A stretch of DNA of 64,000 bases. Origin: Allantophomopsis cytisporea. Taxonomy: Eukaryota; Ascomycota; Leotiomycetes; Phacidiales; Phacidiaceae. Each line of letters opens with the position of its first letter. Positions within the stretch are counted from its first letter, which is position 1. Shown in pieces: positions 44,189-57,033 of this stretch. The stretch covers positions 2,108,001 to 2,172,000 of the forward strand of contig CP103037.1 in assembly GCA_024752435.1 (NCBI GenBank). The letters run 5' to 3'. The notes beneath the pieces are model-generated. The model searched no databases. It was given only the letters and a program-made list of their open reading frames with translations, and was not told the DNA's origin. Both the position numbers and the translations under genes were made by a program.

Positions 44189-47100
44189 TCAATCTAGTTT
44201 GTTATTCTCATTTCTTGAGTTGTCATTCTTTATATTGCGTCTCACATAACCTTCGAAGTTAAGCTCGCCAACCAATAGAGTGACATTTCTGCAGAAATTA
44301 ATTAGCAACTATCAGCCTCAAAATCAGCAGATGTACTCACCTCACAAGCTTGGTCAAGCTGTTATTAACCAAAGAGCTCAAGACCTCCAGACTAGCAAAA
44401 GCGCAAAATGCAGGGTCCTTAGCATTTTCAACATTCAATAGTCCCACATCGATCTCACGAAGTCTTCTCGCCAAAGGAAACGACTTCGGACTAGTTAAAA
44501 ATGGCGGTAACGCAGAGCCATTCGATACAGCGGCAGAAAGGTGACATAATAAAGACGTAACAATGTGAGCATTGAAGTCCGTAGCTTCGATAACGGATGC
44601 AAGTTTCGCTAGCCAAGTCTCATGGGCGGGCGAGGAAGCAGCGGTTACTTCGAGGGTCTTGGTGGCCTGCGACATCAACGCCATACCAATGACGATATTC
44701 TGGATTTCAGATATGATATCGTCATATGTCATCTTGGGAAATTTACCGCCTATAGGCGGCTCATAGATTGTGAAGTTGTTGTGCATTCGTAGCGTGGTCA
44801 GAAGACTCATTTCCTCTGCGAAGAGTTTACTTTTGACTTCGTAGAGAGCTGCAAGTGACTCATCTGTATCGGCTGCGGATGCAGGAGGGTTTATCCAAAT
44901 GTCGATGGTCGTATGCATGCAGCTGTAGAAATTTGCCAGGACAAAGAGACTGCGTCCAAGCATCTTGCGCACTCGAGAGCGCGCGGATATGGGATAGGGG
45001 AAAATCGTCCAGATTAGGGAGATGAAACAGCCAATAATTACGCAAAGTAGCTTGTAGGGACCGAATAGATAGATGGCATAATAGGGTTGGCCGCTTGATT
45101 CCGCTTTAGCAATACCAATTTGTTTTACCTGGTGTTGTTAGATATGAGTTGAATAAGTTGGAGATACCTAGACCTACATCGAGTTCATATGCCATGATAA
45201 CATTCAGTGTGACAATGGAGATCACACAAGCACCAAAGAATTGGGGATATTTGATATAGAAATAGTACTTGGTCGGTCAGTGTATAGCCTTTAAGCACAG
45301 CCAGAAGACTCACCTCAAAACAGTTCGCCAAGTACAAAAAAATGATTGCTCCAACTACATTGCCATTTACAATATACCAGGCAATTAAGCTCAAGACGAG
45401 TGACACAGCCGTGCCTAGGATTCGACCCGCGAATCCAAAGAGACTTGCTCCTGTGGTAGGGTTCATACCAATAACAATAACAATCATAACCCAAATCAGT
45501 CTCTGTTGAAAAAACCAGTCTTGGGTTTGGTGCAGATATGCCAGTATAGTGACTGTGAAAGAAGCAACGGCCGCACGAAAGCCGAACATGCTCTGATCAG
45601 ATGCCAAGAACTTAGAGATACTTTGAAGCAAGTTGCCATACCTTTCAAAGGCATTGGATGGTGGCAAACGATCTGGCGTGCTGCCGTTCCGTGATCTATC
45701 CGCAGATTCACGGTCAGCAGCTGGCTCTTTATCGCCTGTCTCGCCATCGCTTGTTCGGTGTGAAGCGAAGAACCAGTCTTGCAGAAATCGAGTCTGAGGG
45801 ATAATGAAACGATTTTTGGACATGATACCATCGTCTCTTTTACCATCAGCAAATTTGACTAACTCATGAACAGCTTGGAGTAGAGTATCGAGGAGATGCT
45901 CAGTGGAGAGTAGTACGAAGAAATCTTCGCTACTTTCAGTATCTTCTGATATTCCAAGTCCGTCATCGGCCGACTTTGCATTTTCACGTAGCTCGGGTGA
46001 CGGATGGAAGTACTGTCGTCGATCATAGAACCTCTTTATTTCCTGTTGAAAGCCAGAAGCAAAATCCTTGCTTCCAGGAACAAGTAAATCCCCGTTGGCT
46101 TCAACATCTGGTTTGCTGTTTGCAGAACCATCGCATGATTTTCTAGGATTCGAAGACATCTCCAAGACAGTAAGCGCATGATTCATACCATTTGTTACAA
46201 GCTGGGTAGTATCCTGAATACTAGTTCTGAGAGGCAAAAGTAAGTGCTTTCGGGATGTTTCGCCGTGAAGCCGAGGCTTTCCAAGCTTGTCTTCGGTAGC
46301 ATTTTCATCCGCAATAAGCTTATCAAAGATATCAGGCAACATGCTGAGACCTGCAAGAGGTAACATAATTGACCTCAACATAACAAAGAGATCTTGGAGA
46401 TCCTTTGACTCGAGCTTGCCCCATGCCATCTCGTCCTTTGCATATAGGAGATCTCCTCGCATCTTTGAGTGGGCAGCAATTAACCCTGCTAGAGAAGATT
46501 TCACAACACGTGCTTCCGCATCACCAGCAGCGGGCTCTTTTGCCTCCGGCTCCTGTTGCCAAGTGAGGCTTCGGAGGAGTGCGTTGACAACATGCTTCGT
46601 GGGCGCTGTGGCATTAAAAGATTGGTCTTGAGTCGCACGCAGATATGCCACCTGGCTATCTAGAACAGTAGTTACCATTGCTGAGAATCTTTGGCACCCT
46701 CTAAAGAACCCTCTTCTGCTTGTATCCGGCAATATCAGCAGAGAAACTCCAGTCGCAATTGACAAGCCAAAGAGGAAGGCGCATAACATTTGCTTCACAA
46801 ATGCAAGGCCTTCTGCTAAGGTTGAAAATTGACCAGCGCGAGTCAACGTCACCCCAGTGAAGATAGAAAATATAACCATAGGATCAGTCAATTCTGGCGG
46901 ATTTCTGGCGCGTAGTGTGTTCGAAAGCCTGTTCTAATAAGCAAAGGAACATCTCTTTCGTTTGATAGAACACTGACCAGATTGCAAATAGTAACCATAT
47001 CGCAGATACGACACAAGCACTACTATTGTAATCTTCTATATCAACTCCAGCAGAAGTTGTGTGTTGTCTTGCTTTTATCCCACAGTATACGGCAAGGCAA

Positions 47101-47515
47101 CACAGAGCAGCACTGGTACATAAGGAGAGCAGATTAAAAATCATGATTTTTATAAACTTCGCACGAGGAAGTAGACATTGACTGGCCACTGAAATGATGG
47201 CAGTGAGATATCCAACAGTGCCTGTGATATCCGAGACAGCAGAAGATTGGTACCTGTGCACGATCAGCATACTGTATATGAAATATACAATTAGGGAGCT
47301 CACATGGCTATCACAATCACCGGGGGTAAAGCGCCCTTCCCCATCTTCAGCACGGTTTCTTTATCCAACCCGGTAACTGCGTAGATTTTCCTTATCTTGA
47401 AATCCCATCCTCGTGTATGGGTTGAGGCTGGGGCATCATACACCGTCGAAGCCTGGCAGGATTCAGAGCGAACGACATCGCTTTCTCGAGGTGGTTGAAC
47501 TGTGTGTGGATTCAT
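44189..47515 (-). CDS. ArAE / BRE4-like (FUSC-type) membrane transporter
   Basis: Six exons from the minus strand: 47515-47304, 47253-46978, 46928-45314, 45267-45178, 45128-44341 and 44288-44189, giving 1026 residues; introns 46-52 bases. Two bundles of membrane helices are separated by a long soluble region, the layout of the aromatic acid exporter (ArAE) family and of yeast Bre4. The N-terminal bundle holds GALPPVIVIAMYQSSAV, TGTVGYLTAIISVASQCLLP and ELTDPMVIFSIFTGVTLTRA. The C-terminal bundle holds RLIWVMIVIVIGMNPTTGAS, FGFAGRILGTAVSLVLSLIAW and YPQFFGACVISIVTLN. A helical domain at the end follows ARSRVRKMLG. Such proteins are thought to export aromatic or organic acids, but most fungal members are untested. 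It converges with the lactonase gene. Confidence 0.9.
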
Positions 47516-49740
47516 GATTCTTTCACCAGCAATCCATGTTATCCTGTATTGGACTTTTTGACGATGTTCCCATCACATATGCGCAAGTATTTGAGTTTTA
47601 CATGGCTAAAGACATCATTTTTCAATTTAAGTTATTTGGCTTCGACGCCATTGATACCGGTTTCAATGCCGCAAGTATGAATCACGTGGTCTGCCGGAAC
47701 CGCCTACCGAGAGACACGGGTATTGTTATGGCAAATGTTGGATTTTGCAACTACGATCTCTAGGAGGGAGTCATACGATACACATTCCTGTTCGTAGAAT
47801 AGATTTGAGGCTCAGAAAACTACATTTAATGCCTCATCAGTTCTTATGAGAGCCAATTAGTTTGAGATTCTTGGCGATCACTTAGGTACCTTAAATTTTC
47901 ACCAGGGGATGGCAGAATTCGCAACGCAGCACACCAACATCACTGTGAAAGGTGCATTGCGGAGGCTGTCACGTATTGATGACACAAAGCATCTTGCAAA
48001 TCGTTCCGTATCCTGCACCTTATCACGAAGAACAATTGTGGGTACTCCTTGCTGGAATAAAGGCCATCCACGGATACCGGAACACTGCTTAATGTGCATT
48101 TATACTGCATAAGTTATCCTGCCTCTTCAATGATAGCAGTTACCAACTGAACTCCCAGCTCTCAAATACGTAAGGTTCTCTTGGAATCCTTGCCGTCACA
48201 CGCTTCAAAATCTGGGGTAGCAAAAGGGCGGCGCTGGTATTGGATGTCTCCCCGCCATGGTTTTTTCCATAATTGCATTCATTGATGCATGAACCGGATT
48301 TTAGATACCCCAATTACCTAAGAGATTTGACTCCAGATCAGATTGTATAGCTTTGAACGTCACTGCTAGGGCAAGTATTATGGAGTATCATGGAGTCTTA
48401 TAGACGAGACGATTCATCCCGACTCCTTCGTCTCTAACTTAGCGGAGGTCCAATTCCAAAGCCGAAAGTAAGCGTCGCTACGTATGTGAGCACAAAAGAT
48501 TTTGGTGGGCATTTTGGGAACACTAAGAACACCAAGACCCATGCATGATCAAAGGAAATTCCTTAAACCGAGCAACATGGACATCGAGTAGATGAAGTCC
48601 CGGAGAGCAAAATAGCATCTGCTGATTCTTATCAAAGCCCCACGATGGTTATCAGGGTGGTGATCTGTGTGTCCTTCATATCTCTCCTAAGTATAACATC
48701 ACTTCACAATTTGGCCACGCGCGATTGATCGAATTGTTGTAGTTGAACGGAAACCATTGTATTGACAAAATTCGATCAATTGGCTCACATAAGGAGAAGA
48801 ATTCAGGAACAAGAAGAAAAGTGCAAGGATGAAGCGGGTTGACAGCGCCTTTACCGCTGTGGTGCGCCTTAGTGTTTTTTTTAATACATAAAAAAAAAAG
48901 AAGCCGAAATCTGGGGTAAAAATAAAACAGTCAGTCACCTTGGAACTATTCATACGTACGCACACAGAAGGAAGAATGGGCCCTTTTCACCGTCAGCTTG
49001 GTTGATATCCTCTCAGAAATTATCAATTTGTTTCGTTCACAGTCCTTCATGAATGATGAACAATTATCTCAGACATGACCTGCACCATTGATCCAAGACC
49101 AGGGGATACTGCTGATCAAGTTCATTGAAAGACCATGAATCTTCAGCCGTGGTACGTACAAGTCGGCTAACCACAAGTCGCACGACAAGGGATAGCCAGA
49201 ACTGGCTCATCACCACTACGCCCATGCTATTTACCTTAGAATCCATATTGCATACATACTCCTTCTAGAAAATCTCCCAGTCACTATGGTCGTCATTAGC
49301 TATGCGGTAAGATGCAAGGCTCGTACTGCACGGTCCCAACCATGGAGGTGAACCCAGCTTCATTGGGAGCAATTAGGTAACAGCTCAGTGTGGTGGGTCC
49401 AAGGGACTACAGGTTAGCATTTTTCATGATCAAATTACAACTTATTCTTTGTCTGTCTGCCCTATCTTTTCTCTTTCATATCTCCATCCAATTGTTCTCT
49501 CTATTCAGTGGAGACTATCGCTGCTGTGGAGTAGCGAATCGAATTCCGGAGCAGTTTGCTACCCGCAAAGATCTGTCCGTTTCATTTCAACTGTCAGAAC
49601 CGCGTATCCCATCCATATTCGCCTCTTCTAGATTGGTTGAGATACCTTAATACCCCCGCACCCAAACTCTTACTTCAGTCCGGTCCTCAAGCCACAAACC
49701 TTCTTCAATATATCATATACCTTTGACAGCTCCCACAAAG
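47516..49740. other. Intergenic, 2.2 kb, no supported gene
   Basis: No supported gene. Short open frames (for example 47536-47763 and 49390-49650) lack family motifs and splice support. A poly-A/poly-T rich patch lies at 48875-48905. The right end is the C/T-rich leader of the amino-acid permease gene. Confidence 0.45.
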
Positions 49741-51504
49741 ATGGAGACGGACACCATTACACCAACTCCTCCCTCGCCGACAAAGGACATGAAAGAAATG
49801 AGGCCCGAAAAGTTCATCGCTGATGCTGAGGCTGGGAGTACGGAGGTATTGCCGGGCAGTACCCATCGTGGACTCAAGCCTCGACATACTGTCATGATTG
49901 CTCTTGGTGGCTCTGTTGGCACTGGAGTCTTCATTGGGAGTGCTGCAGCACTCGCTCGTGGTGGTCCTGGCTTTCTTCTCCTCTGCTATCTATTGGTATC
50001 CATTCTCACCTACTTCATCGTCACCGCCGCTGTTGAAGTTGCCGCCTATCTTCCAGTCGCCGGTGGGACCATGTCATTTTACGCTGGCCGTAACGTCTCT
50101 CGCAGCCTCTCTTTTTCTCTGGGTTGGCTACTGTTTTACAGCCTAGGAATATTAGTTCCTTATGAAATAACAGCAGCTGGATTGCTGATCGATTATTGGA
50201 ATTCTCCGGTCAATATCGCGGTATGGATTTCCATCCTCATCGTGGTTATCGTTGGGTTGAACCTCATGCCTGTAGCTGTCTACGGCGAGACAGAGTTCTG
50301 GTTTGCTTCGATCAAGATTATTATGCTCTGCGGCTTTTTTATTATGACTATTGTGTTATTTTTCGGTGGTGGCCCAAAATCTGATGGGATTTTGGCCTTC
50401 CACTACTGGAATAGTCCGGGAGCGACGAACACCTGGATGGCATCAGGAGACAGAGGTAGATTCATCGCCTTCCTTGAAGTACTTATTCTCAGCTCTTTTC
50501 CGTTCTTGTTCGCTCCCGAATTGGTTATCGCTACGGGTGGAGAGATGAAGAACCCACGACGAAATCTCCCGAAGGCTGGACGCTCTATGTTCGTACGACT
50601 GATGTTCTTCTACGTCGCCTCAATCATTGCCATCGGTGTAATCTGTCCATACGATGACCCTCAGCTTGTGGATAGTTCGGGTGGAGCCAAGACGTCTGCA
50701 TTTGTTGTTGGCGCTGTCAATGCTGGTATAAAATCCATTCCCTCGATAATTAACGCAGGTAAGTTTTCTCACACCCCTATTATTGAAGATTATACTAATC
50801 CTTACCCAGTTATTATAACCTCGGGTTGGTCCGCAGCCAACAGTTTCTTGTATATGTCATCCCGATCCCTTTATTCCATGGCTCTTGTCGGAGATGCGCC
50901 AGCCATCTTCAAGAAATGCAACAGACACGGAAACCCATACATGGCTGTCATAGGAGCTTCGATATTTTCGGTCCTTGCATACTTGAGATGCGGCGCAAGT
51001 GGATCCCAAGTTTTCAATTGGTAAGTTCCATATTATTGTTTAAAAGCCAAGTGATTCGAGGTACTTACTAGTATTAGGTTCGTAAATATCACCAACACAG
51101 CGGGTTTCATTTCCTGGATCTGCGTTTGTGTCATTTACCTCCGATTCCGAAAGGCCTGTCAGGTACAAAACCTCCCCAAATCCTCTCTTCCATTCCACTC
51201 CGCCCTTCAACCATACGGTGCTTGGATCGCTCTCGTGTTTTTTGTTTTCCTCACTCTCGTCAACGGCTTCGATGTTTTCTTCCCTGGCCATTGGAGTACT
51301 TCTACGTTCATAACGGCTTATGTTGGCATCCCGATCTTCTTCGCCATCTACTTCGGCCACAAGATCTTTCATCGAAATGATCCATGGGTTATTAAGGCCG
51401 AGGATGTCGACTTGTACACGGGCTTGGATGTCATTTTGGCTGACGAAGAGGACGAACCACAAAACCAGACTTTCAAAGAGAAGACAATGGAATTCTTCAG
51501 TTAG
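49741..51504 (+). CDS. Amino-acid permease (YAT/AAP family)
   Basis: Three exons, 49741-50758, 50810-51020 and 51078-51504, giving 551 residues; introns 51 and 57 bases. The start is the ATG in CACAAAGATGGAG; no in-frame ATG lies upstream of it near the C/T-rich leader. A 12-helix plasma-membrane proton symporter for amino acids. Family signs are GLKPRHTVMIALGGSVGTG followed by VFIGSA at the start of helix 1, VEVAAYLPVAGGTMSFYAGR, PYEITAAGLLIDYW, AFLEVLILSSFPFLFAPELV, GEMKNPRRNLPKAGRSMFVR and SRSLYSMALVGDAPAIFKK. The N-terminal tail is Pro/Thr-rich with a GSTHRGLKPRH start of the core. The specific amino acid cannot be told; fungal members of this family often have broad range. Confidence 0.93.
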
Positions 51505-53592
51505 AAAAGCGAATGTCTGATATTTAATGTATATGTTACGAGAAACATTTGAGAAATGTTTATTCACTAGAGGGAGTCACTGCCATTCTCAATTGCTACA
51601 ACAAATCCAAAAGGTTTTATTCACCTATTGCTAAGATTGCTAAGTCTGTGCATCTGTGGCAAGCTGCTGCTCACCTACTGCTTCTTCGTCGTGCTAGACA
51701 TTCTCTTGTTTGACCAACACCATGGAACCCTCGCAGCTCACTTCATCAGAGTGTGAATGTGAAAGCAGAGCTTCTCCCTCTCACTCAATGACTGGATTAG
51801 ACATATAGAACTACTACGTGGTATTTAGATGGCTACAGTATGTAATCCTGCTCTCTTCCTCCTTCAACCAATTCGGTGCCCATATCCTGTTGTCCAACAT
51901 CGTAACAGGAAGTACAGGGAAAAGTATAGTCCAATATACGTAACCAATAAAGTGACTCATCCTATTTTACCCTTACATTCTCATTCTGATAATATCATAA
52001 ATCACTCTGATTTGGAGGGCACGACTCGATTCTTCTACGTTTGAAATATCCTAGGCAAGTGTGTTCCGACTCCAACCAAGGAGTATTCAGAAAATATAGC
52101 GGGGAGGAAGATGTAGTAAACTTGAAGCTACTAGGCTGTTTCTCCGGCTTTCCTTGTACATCACTTCCAATCATATTATATTATAAGCGGTTCGAACACA
52201 GACCGCGTGGTGTAGTGCACATCCTTGAGAGCGGGAGTCACGGCCCTTCAGCAATTATCTTTATATAAGACAGAAGGCGAGTGTAATATTGTATGCGAAT
52301 CCGGTGTAGGCACGTACTTGAGGTATATATTATAAGGTCAATTTTGTACTTGAATCAATTGTGTGGACAACTCCCGTGACGATTTTGAGAAGGTTGAGAG
52401 GACAAGTAGGGTCTTTTTCTATACCTTTCTTGAATATTAATGGTGATGTGAGACGGAGTATTTGAAGAGAATGTACGCCTACATTGAGTCTATATCGCTG
52501 TTGCATTTGAAAAGGTATGGTATGTTAGAGATAACAAAAGTAGAATAAAAGGCTTCACAATAGTAATTGTAAAAATATAGTAGAACAATATAAACTCTAT
52601 AGCTATTGAGGTAGAAATAAATGGACATGTAATCTCATCGTGCGTCCGAGTATGATCGTCCTTAAATCGTGAACTATGTGATTCCCTTACAAACCAATTG
52701 ATATGAGCAAAAACAATAACGACAAAAGGCCCCCTTTCCTTCCTTCTGAACACTTCCTCCAGATACGAACCACAACGCGGATGAAACATTATAGACTCGC
52801 CAGAGGTTTATAAGAATATCCCTTCCATTTGAAGCTTAAATACAAGGCTAAAAGACATGTTTTGGGTATACAGATGTTTATATAGCAGGTTGTCTCACAC
52901 AATCCATTGTTCATGCAATTTGGACAAGATCTCGAATTCATGTATTAATACCACGCGGTCCAATTCAGAACAAGATACCATACTCCGTTATACTGCGTAC
53001 GTACTACGCAGAGAACTCACATGCAAACAAATGCCTCATGTGTGGTGCTATAAGACGGAAATACTCCGCATCCAACTTGCCTTTCATTGGTGCTGGCGAA
53101 CATATCAGGCACATCAGAAACCCGCCATACTGCAAACAAAGTGATTGTAAATGATCAAGGCACGAACTTACACTGGAAGAATCCGTTTACAGCTCTGGAA
53201 TTCCCAACGCCCAGCTCATAAGGTTTATATCATGTGCTTTCGCGTACTATCGGGTCATGATTGGCCAACCAGAACTCCGGTAAGCCGCGAGGAGTAAAAT
53301 CTAGATTTCTCAACGTTACTTAACTTCCAATGCAAGATCACTCTCCCTCTTCTCTTCTCATTCGAAGGGAATCTCATCCATTCCTTACTTAGGAATTTCT
53401 TGTATAACCTCATTTACACCCTCACCGCTTTCCTGCTATAAATTATTATGCGTATGCTCTTGAAAGCTGCCCTGAGTGAATGTCTAATGGTTTCCGATTC
53501 GGCCAGACTTCCCGGCGAATCTTGCATTGCTTCCGTTATTGAACCTACCCCGCTTTTTGTAGCACTCGCGGGGAAGAACCCCGTGCGCAATC
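51505..53592. other. Intergenic, 2.1 kb, no supported gene
   Basis: No supported gene. A hairpin-forming CTGCGTA-CGTAC-TACGCAG lies at about 52993-53011 beside TACTCCGT; the complementary word ACGGAGTA recurs near 62955. Confidence 0.45.
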
Positions 53593-54438
53593 ATGACGGC
53601 TCCATTTCATTTGGATGCATTCCGACGATCTCTCACAGCCTCCTCCGACAGCACTGACGACCTTTTCTCCCGTACTGGCGCTCAATCAGATTGCCTGTTG
53701 CTCACCAAGCTGCCACCTGAGTTGAGGCGAAAAATATGGAGAGATTGCTTGGGTGGCATGACGCTGCATCTCGAGTTTCGTGATCGTCGTCTATTCACTA
53801 TTCTGTGTCTGGCATCCACGCCCGGCTCCTGCGACACCTTTGGCGGAGCTGGAGGCTGCTGGCAGTTCAGTGACCCCGATGTAAATCATCCAAAGCGCCA
53901 TATCCTATCAATTTTACTTTCCTGCCGCAAAATGTGAGAGAGCATCACGCAAATAGCTAGGAATTCATTTTCTAACGTGTCTAGATATTCGGAGGCTATT
54001 TATCATTTGTACGCAGACAATGACTTCGTCACTATCTATCCGGAGTTTGTACATGATCTCCCACAGATCCTCCGACCGCAGCGTATCAACGCCATCCGCT
54101 CCCTGCGCTTCAAATGGTACAACATATATTCTCCTCCCGTCCCCAGTCCATTTCCTGGTATGCAGGCCAAAAACACCTACTGGACGACTATATGGAAAAA
54201 CCTTGCCGACATGAAAGATCTTCGTGAGCTGCGTGTGAAGTTGATTGTCGGCGGTCCAGAATGGGAAGATATGAAGAGTCAGGATGCTGCCGCTCTCCTC
54301 GAGCCCATTAATGCTGTCACTACGCCTAAGGTCTTTGAGCTCAGCCTGCCTTTCGAGAACAAATCTGACAATGAGCCCTGGGAGGCTTTGCCTTGTGCCA
54401 TTCGAAGGACTAGTAAGGCGGATACTGTCTACAGATAG
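53593..54438 (+). CDS. 2EXR-domain protein, unknown function
   Basis: Two exons, 53593-53933 and 53985-54438, giving 264 residues; the 51-base intron has a GTGAGA donor and a CTAAC branch point, and joins AT to A. The 2EXR region starts at about residue 36 with CLLLTKLPPELRRKIWRDCL. After the intron comes LSCRKIYSEAIYHLYADNDF, the usual CRxxYxExxxxLY block of fungal F-box-like proteins, then HDLPQILRPQRINAIRSLRF. The C-terminal third is a region with conserved W and L residues (YWTTIWKNLADMKDLRELRV). Such proteins are abundant in plant-associated ascomycetes; no biochemical role is established. A second locus of the same family at 16704-17506 is broken. Confidence 0.85.
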
Positions 54439-54937
54439 TTCTACTTTCGTCAAACAAAAGTGCTTTATTGTACGATAAATGTTTCAGATTGTAGATAGGA
54501 TTAACGAACTATTCCATTTAACGATATAACTTCTACTAGTAATCATTACTTTTAACCCCTTATTAATATTACGCCATTTTTGATGATATTGAGGTCGTCA
54601 TCATAAGCTGCCCTGCTCACCATGAGGTTGATGCTATCAAAGTGGCATGAATGCAATCCTCTGATTGGCGGCATGGCTTATCCGATATGATCCGCGTGAA
54701 CCCTGAAATCCGGACCGTGAGATAACAATAGAACGCCATTGATTGTACAATATCCGTGACCAGCCGTGTCGCAGCTTCCTTATTGAAACAAGGACAAAAA
54801 CACGTGTAAATTCAAATTCATGTGACCGGCTCATTCAGGAGTTCAAAAGGTAAGGCAAAGAAGAGTAAGCTTGGAATCATCGTCTTGCCTCTAAATCTCA
54901 CTCTTGAATAACCCATTTACTCCTGTGAATTCGAAAG
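54439..54937. other. Intergenic, no supported gene
   Basis: About 500 bases, carrying the 2EXR gene 3' end and promoter of the DUF1338 gene; nothing else seen. Confidence 0.5.
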
Positions 54938-56359
54938 ATGGATACTGCTCCATCAGCCCAATATGTCTCTCCCACCTCCCTCCGCCATAAGTTCTCCCAG
55001 TCGATGTCCCAAATCTACCAAACAGAAGTCCCCCTCTATTCCGATCTCCTAACCCTAGTATCCCAAGTAAACACATCTATCCTCTCCACAAACCCCACAT
55101 TATACACTCAGCTCTCGACTAGCAATCAACTCACCCGCCTCAACTATGAGCGCCATGGTGCCATCCGCCTCGGCACTCCCCAAGAGCTGCACACAATGAC
55201 ACGCTTCCTCGCACAGCTAGGCATGGTCCCGGTCGGTTTCTACGACCTCTCTCAGCCACCCGCACGACTCCCCATATATGCAACCTGTTTCCGCACCCTC
55301 GACCTCAATGCCTTGAACGAGAATCCCTTCCGCCTCTTCATTTCTCTTCTTCGCCCACAGCTCATCCCAGAATCCCTCCGCCAAAAGGCCATGGATATCC
55401 TCTCCCGCCGCCAGATCTTCCACCCCGACATCCTGCGACTGCTAACGAAGGCGGAGCAAGCAGGCGGACTAACGGCTGAAGAAGGCGACAAGTTTCTTGC
55501 GAGAGGGCTGGAGACGTTCAAGTGGAGGTCCCATGCAACCGTCACGCAAGAGACGTACGATACGCTCTTGGCGGAATCGCCACTCCTTGCGGACATTGTC
55601 GGTTTTCAGGGGCCGCATATCAATCACTTGACCCCGCGTACGCTGGATATCGACCGTGTGCAGGCGCGCATGTTGGAAATGGGCATTCCGAGCAAGGATA
55701 GCATCGAGGGACCACCGCGCAGAAAATGTCCCATACTGCTGCGGCAGACAAGTTTCCAGGCGTTGGAGGAACCGGTCTACTTTCTGGGTGAGACGAAGAT
55801 GGGGCGTCATAAAGCGCGGTTCGGGGAGGTGGAGCAGAGAGGGGCGGCATTGACGAGGGAGGGAAGGAAATTATATGACGAGTTGATTCAAGAGGTTAAT
55901 GCGGGCTGTATCGGTTTGAAGCCAGCGGAGCGTGATGATTTTGCTATGAAAGTTTTTGCAAAGTTTCCAGACGACTGGGCGGAGATTAGGACAAAGAATT
56001 TGGCTTGGTTTCGGTATTTTGTCAAACTGGAAGCGGTGGGTAATACGGATGGTCTTGAGAGAAATACTAGTATTGAGGATTTGATTGAGTTGGGCCTTGT
56101 TGGATATGAGCCTTTTGTTTATGAGGACTTTTTGCCGCTTTCAGCTGCGGGAATTTTTAGGAGTAATTTGGGTACTGGTCCAGAGAAGCTCGTAGGTGCC
56201 GAGATTGGGAAGATTGATGGCAAGGAGGAGTTGGAGTTGGCAATGGAAAGAACTATTACTGACGAGATGGAGGCTTATTCGATATTGCAAGAGGAGAGCT
56301 TTGAATCATGTCGGAAACACTTTGGGATTGGAGGGGATAGATGGTCAAGTAAGCTATAA
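54938..56359 (+). CDS. 2-oxoadipate dioxygenase/decarboxylase (DUF1338, HglS type)
   Basis: Single-exon gene of 473 residues. The family is a non-haem iron(II) enzyme of VOC-like fold which, in Pseudomonas HglS, converts 2-oxoadipate to D-2-hydroxyglutarate in lysine breakdown. Key positions line up: His73 and Arg77 in NYERHGAIRLGT (HglS His70 and Arg74, same spacing), His227/His230 in GPHINHLTPRTLD, and Glu297 in RFGEVEQRGAAL. Other blocks are SFQALEEPVYFLGE and VYEDFLPLSAAGIFRSNL, normal for the family end. In fungi 2-oxoadipate arises from lysine, tryptophan or the lysine-synthesis route. The 5' half of the gene is C-rich in third positions and the 3' half much less so, a mild oddity. No neighbour obviously shares the pathway. 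Confidence 0.93.
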   Translation: MDTAPSAQYVSPTSLRHKFSQSMSQIYQTEVPLYSDLLTLVSQVNTSILSTNPTLYTQLSTSNQLTRLNYERHGAIRLGTPQELHTMTRFLAQLGMVPVGFYDLSQPPARLPIYATCFRTLDLNALNENPFRLFISLLRPQLIPESLRQKAMDILSRRQIFHPDILRLLTKAEQAGGLTAEEGDKFLARGLETFKWRSHATVTQETYDTLLAESPLLADIVGFQGPHINHLTPRTLDIDRVQARMLEMGIPSKDSIEGPPRRKCPILLRQTSFQALEEPVYFLGETKMGRHKARFGEVEQRGAALTREGRKLYDELIQEVNAGCIGLKPAERDDFAMKVFAKFPDDWAEIRTKNLAWFRYFVKLEAVGNTDGLERNTSIEDLIELGLVGYEPFVYEDFLPLSAAGIFRSNLGTGPEKLVGAEIGKIDGKEELELAMERTITDEMEAYSILQEESFESCRKHFGIGGDRWSSKL

Positions 56360-57033
56360 CACAGCTTGAAGATAACAATGACTCGTTATAAAGTTATGAG
56401 AAGGACACGAATATTTGAGCATATCAACTTAAATGGTGTAACCATAACAAGAAAGGCTTATCTCTTTCCAAGCGGTTTATACGTCCTTGATCTGGTAGTC
56501 ATAGTATGTGGGTATCGAGTTAATTGAAGAAGCAAGCGATCAGCATTCTAAACTACAGCTATCTAATCCTACGTAGTAGTGCTATGTGCCTCGTCTGGTA
56601 ATTGAATGAAAGTGAGAACTTCTAATTTTCGCACTCATACTTTAGTGAAGGGAGGTCTAGTATTGACTGCATATGATAACATTAAGTCCCATAAGTCTAT
56701 CTGCAAAATCAATAATCCATCATCAGAATTTTGACGCAAACGCCATTACTTGCTTAACAATAAAGGACAAACAAAATGTCAAGTGCTGTCCTTCTATATC
56801 TTCAACCGTGAGAAGAAGTTAACTTCCTCGTCACATTCAGAACTATAAGATATTCGATATGGAATGATAATGAAAAAAAAAAAACTCCTGAATCTTATGT
56901 TAACATCTCTTTTCAGTTTCAAGGTATTAAGTTAACTGATCTTGCACACGGACTTATGGGACTCGAATAGTTAAGCGATCATGAATTTGGGTCCGAATGA
57001 CATAGCTCGACAATCCAGCGCGAATGTACACTT
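56360..57033. other. Intergenic, no supported gene
   Basis: About 670 bases with no gene. A run of A at 56874-56884. The right end leads into the decayed NLR locus, whose true start may lie slightly upstream of 57034. Confidence 0.45.

Noticed and set aside
47536..47763. 75-codon plus-strand frame
   Set aside because: Next to the transporter start, no recognised motif or signal peptide; probably chance.
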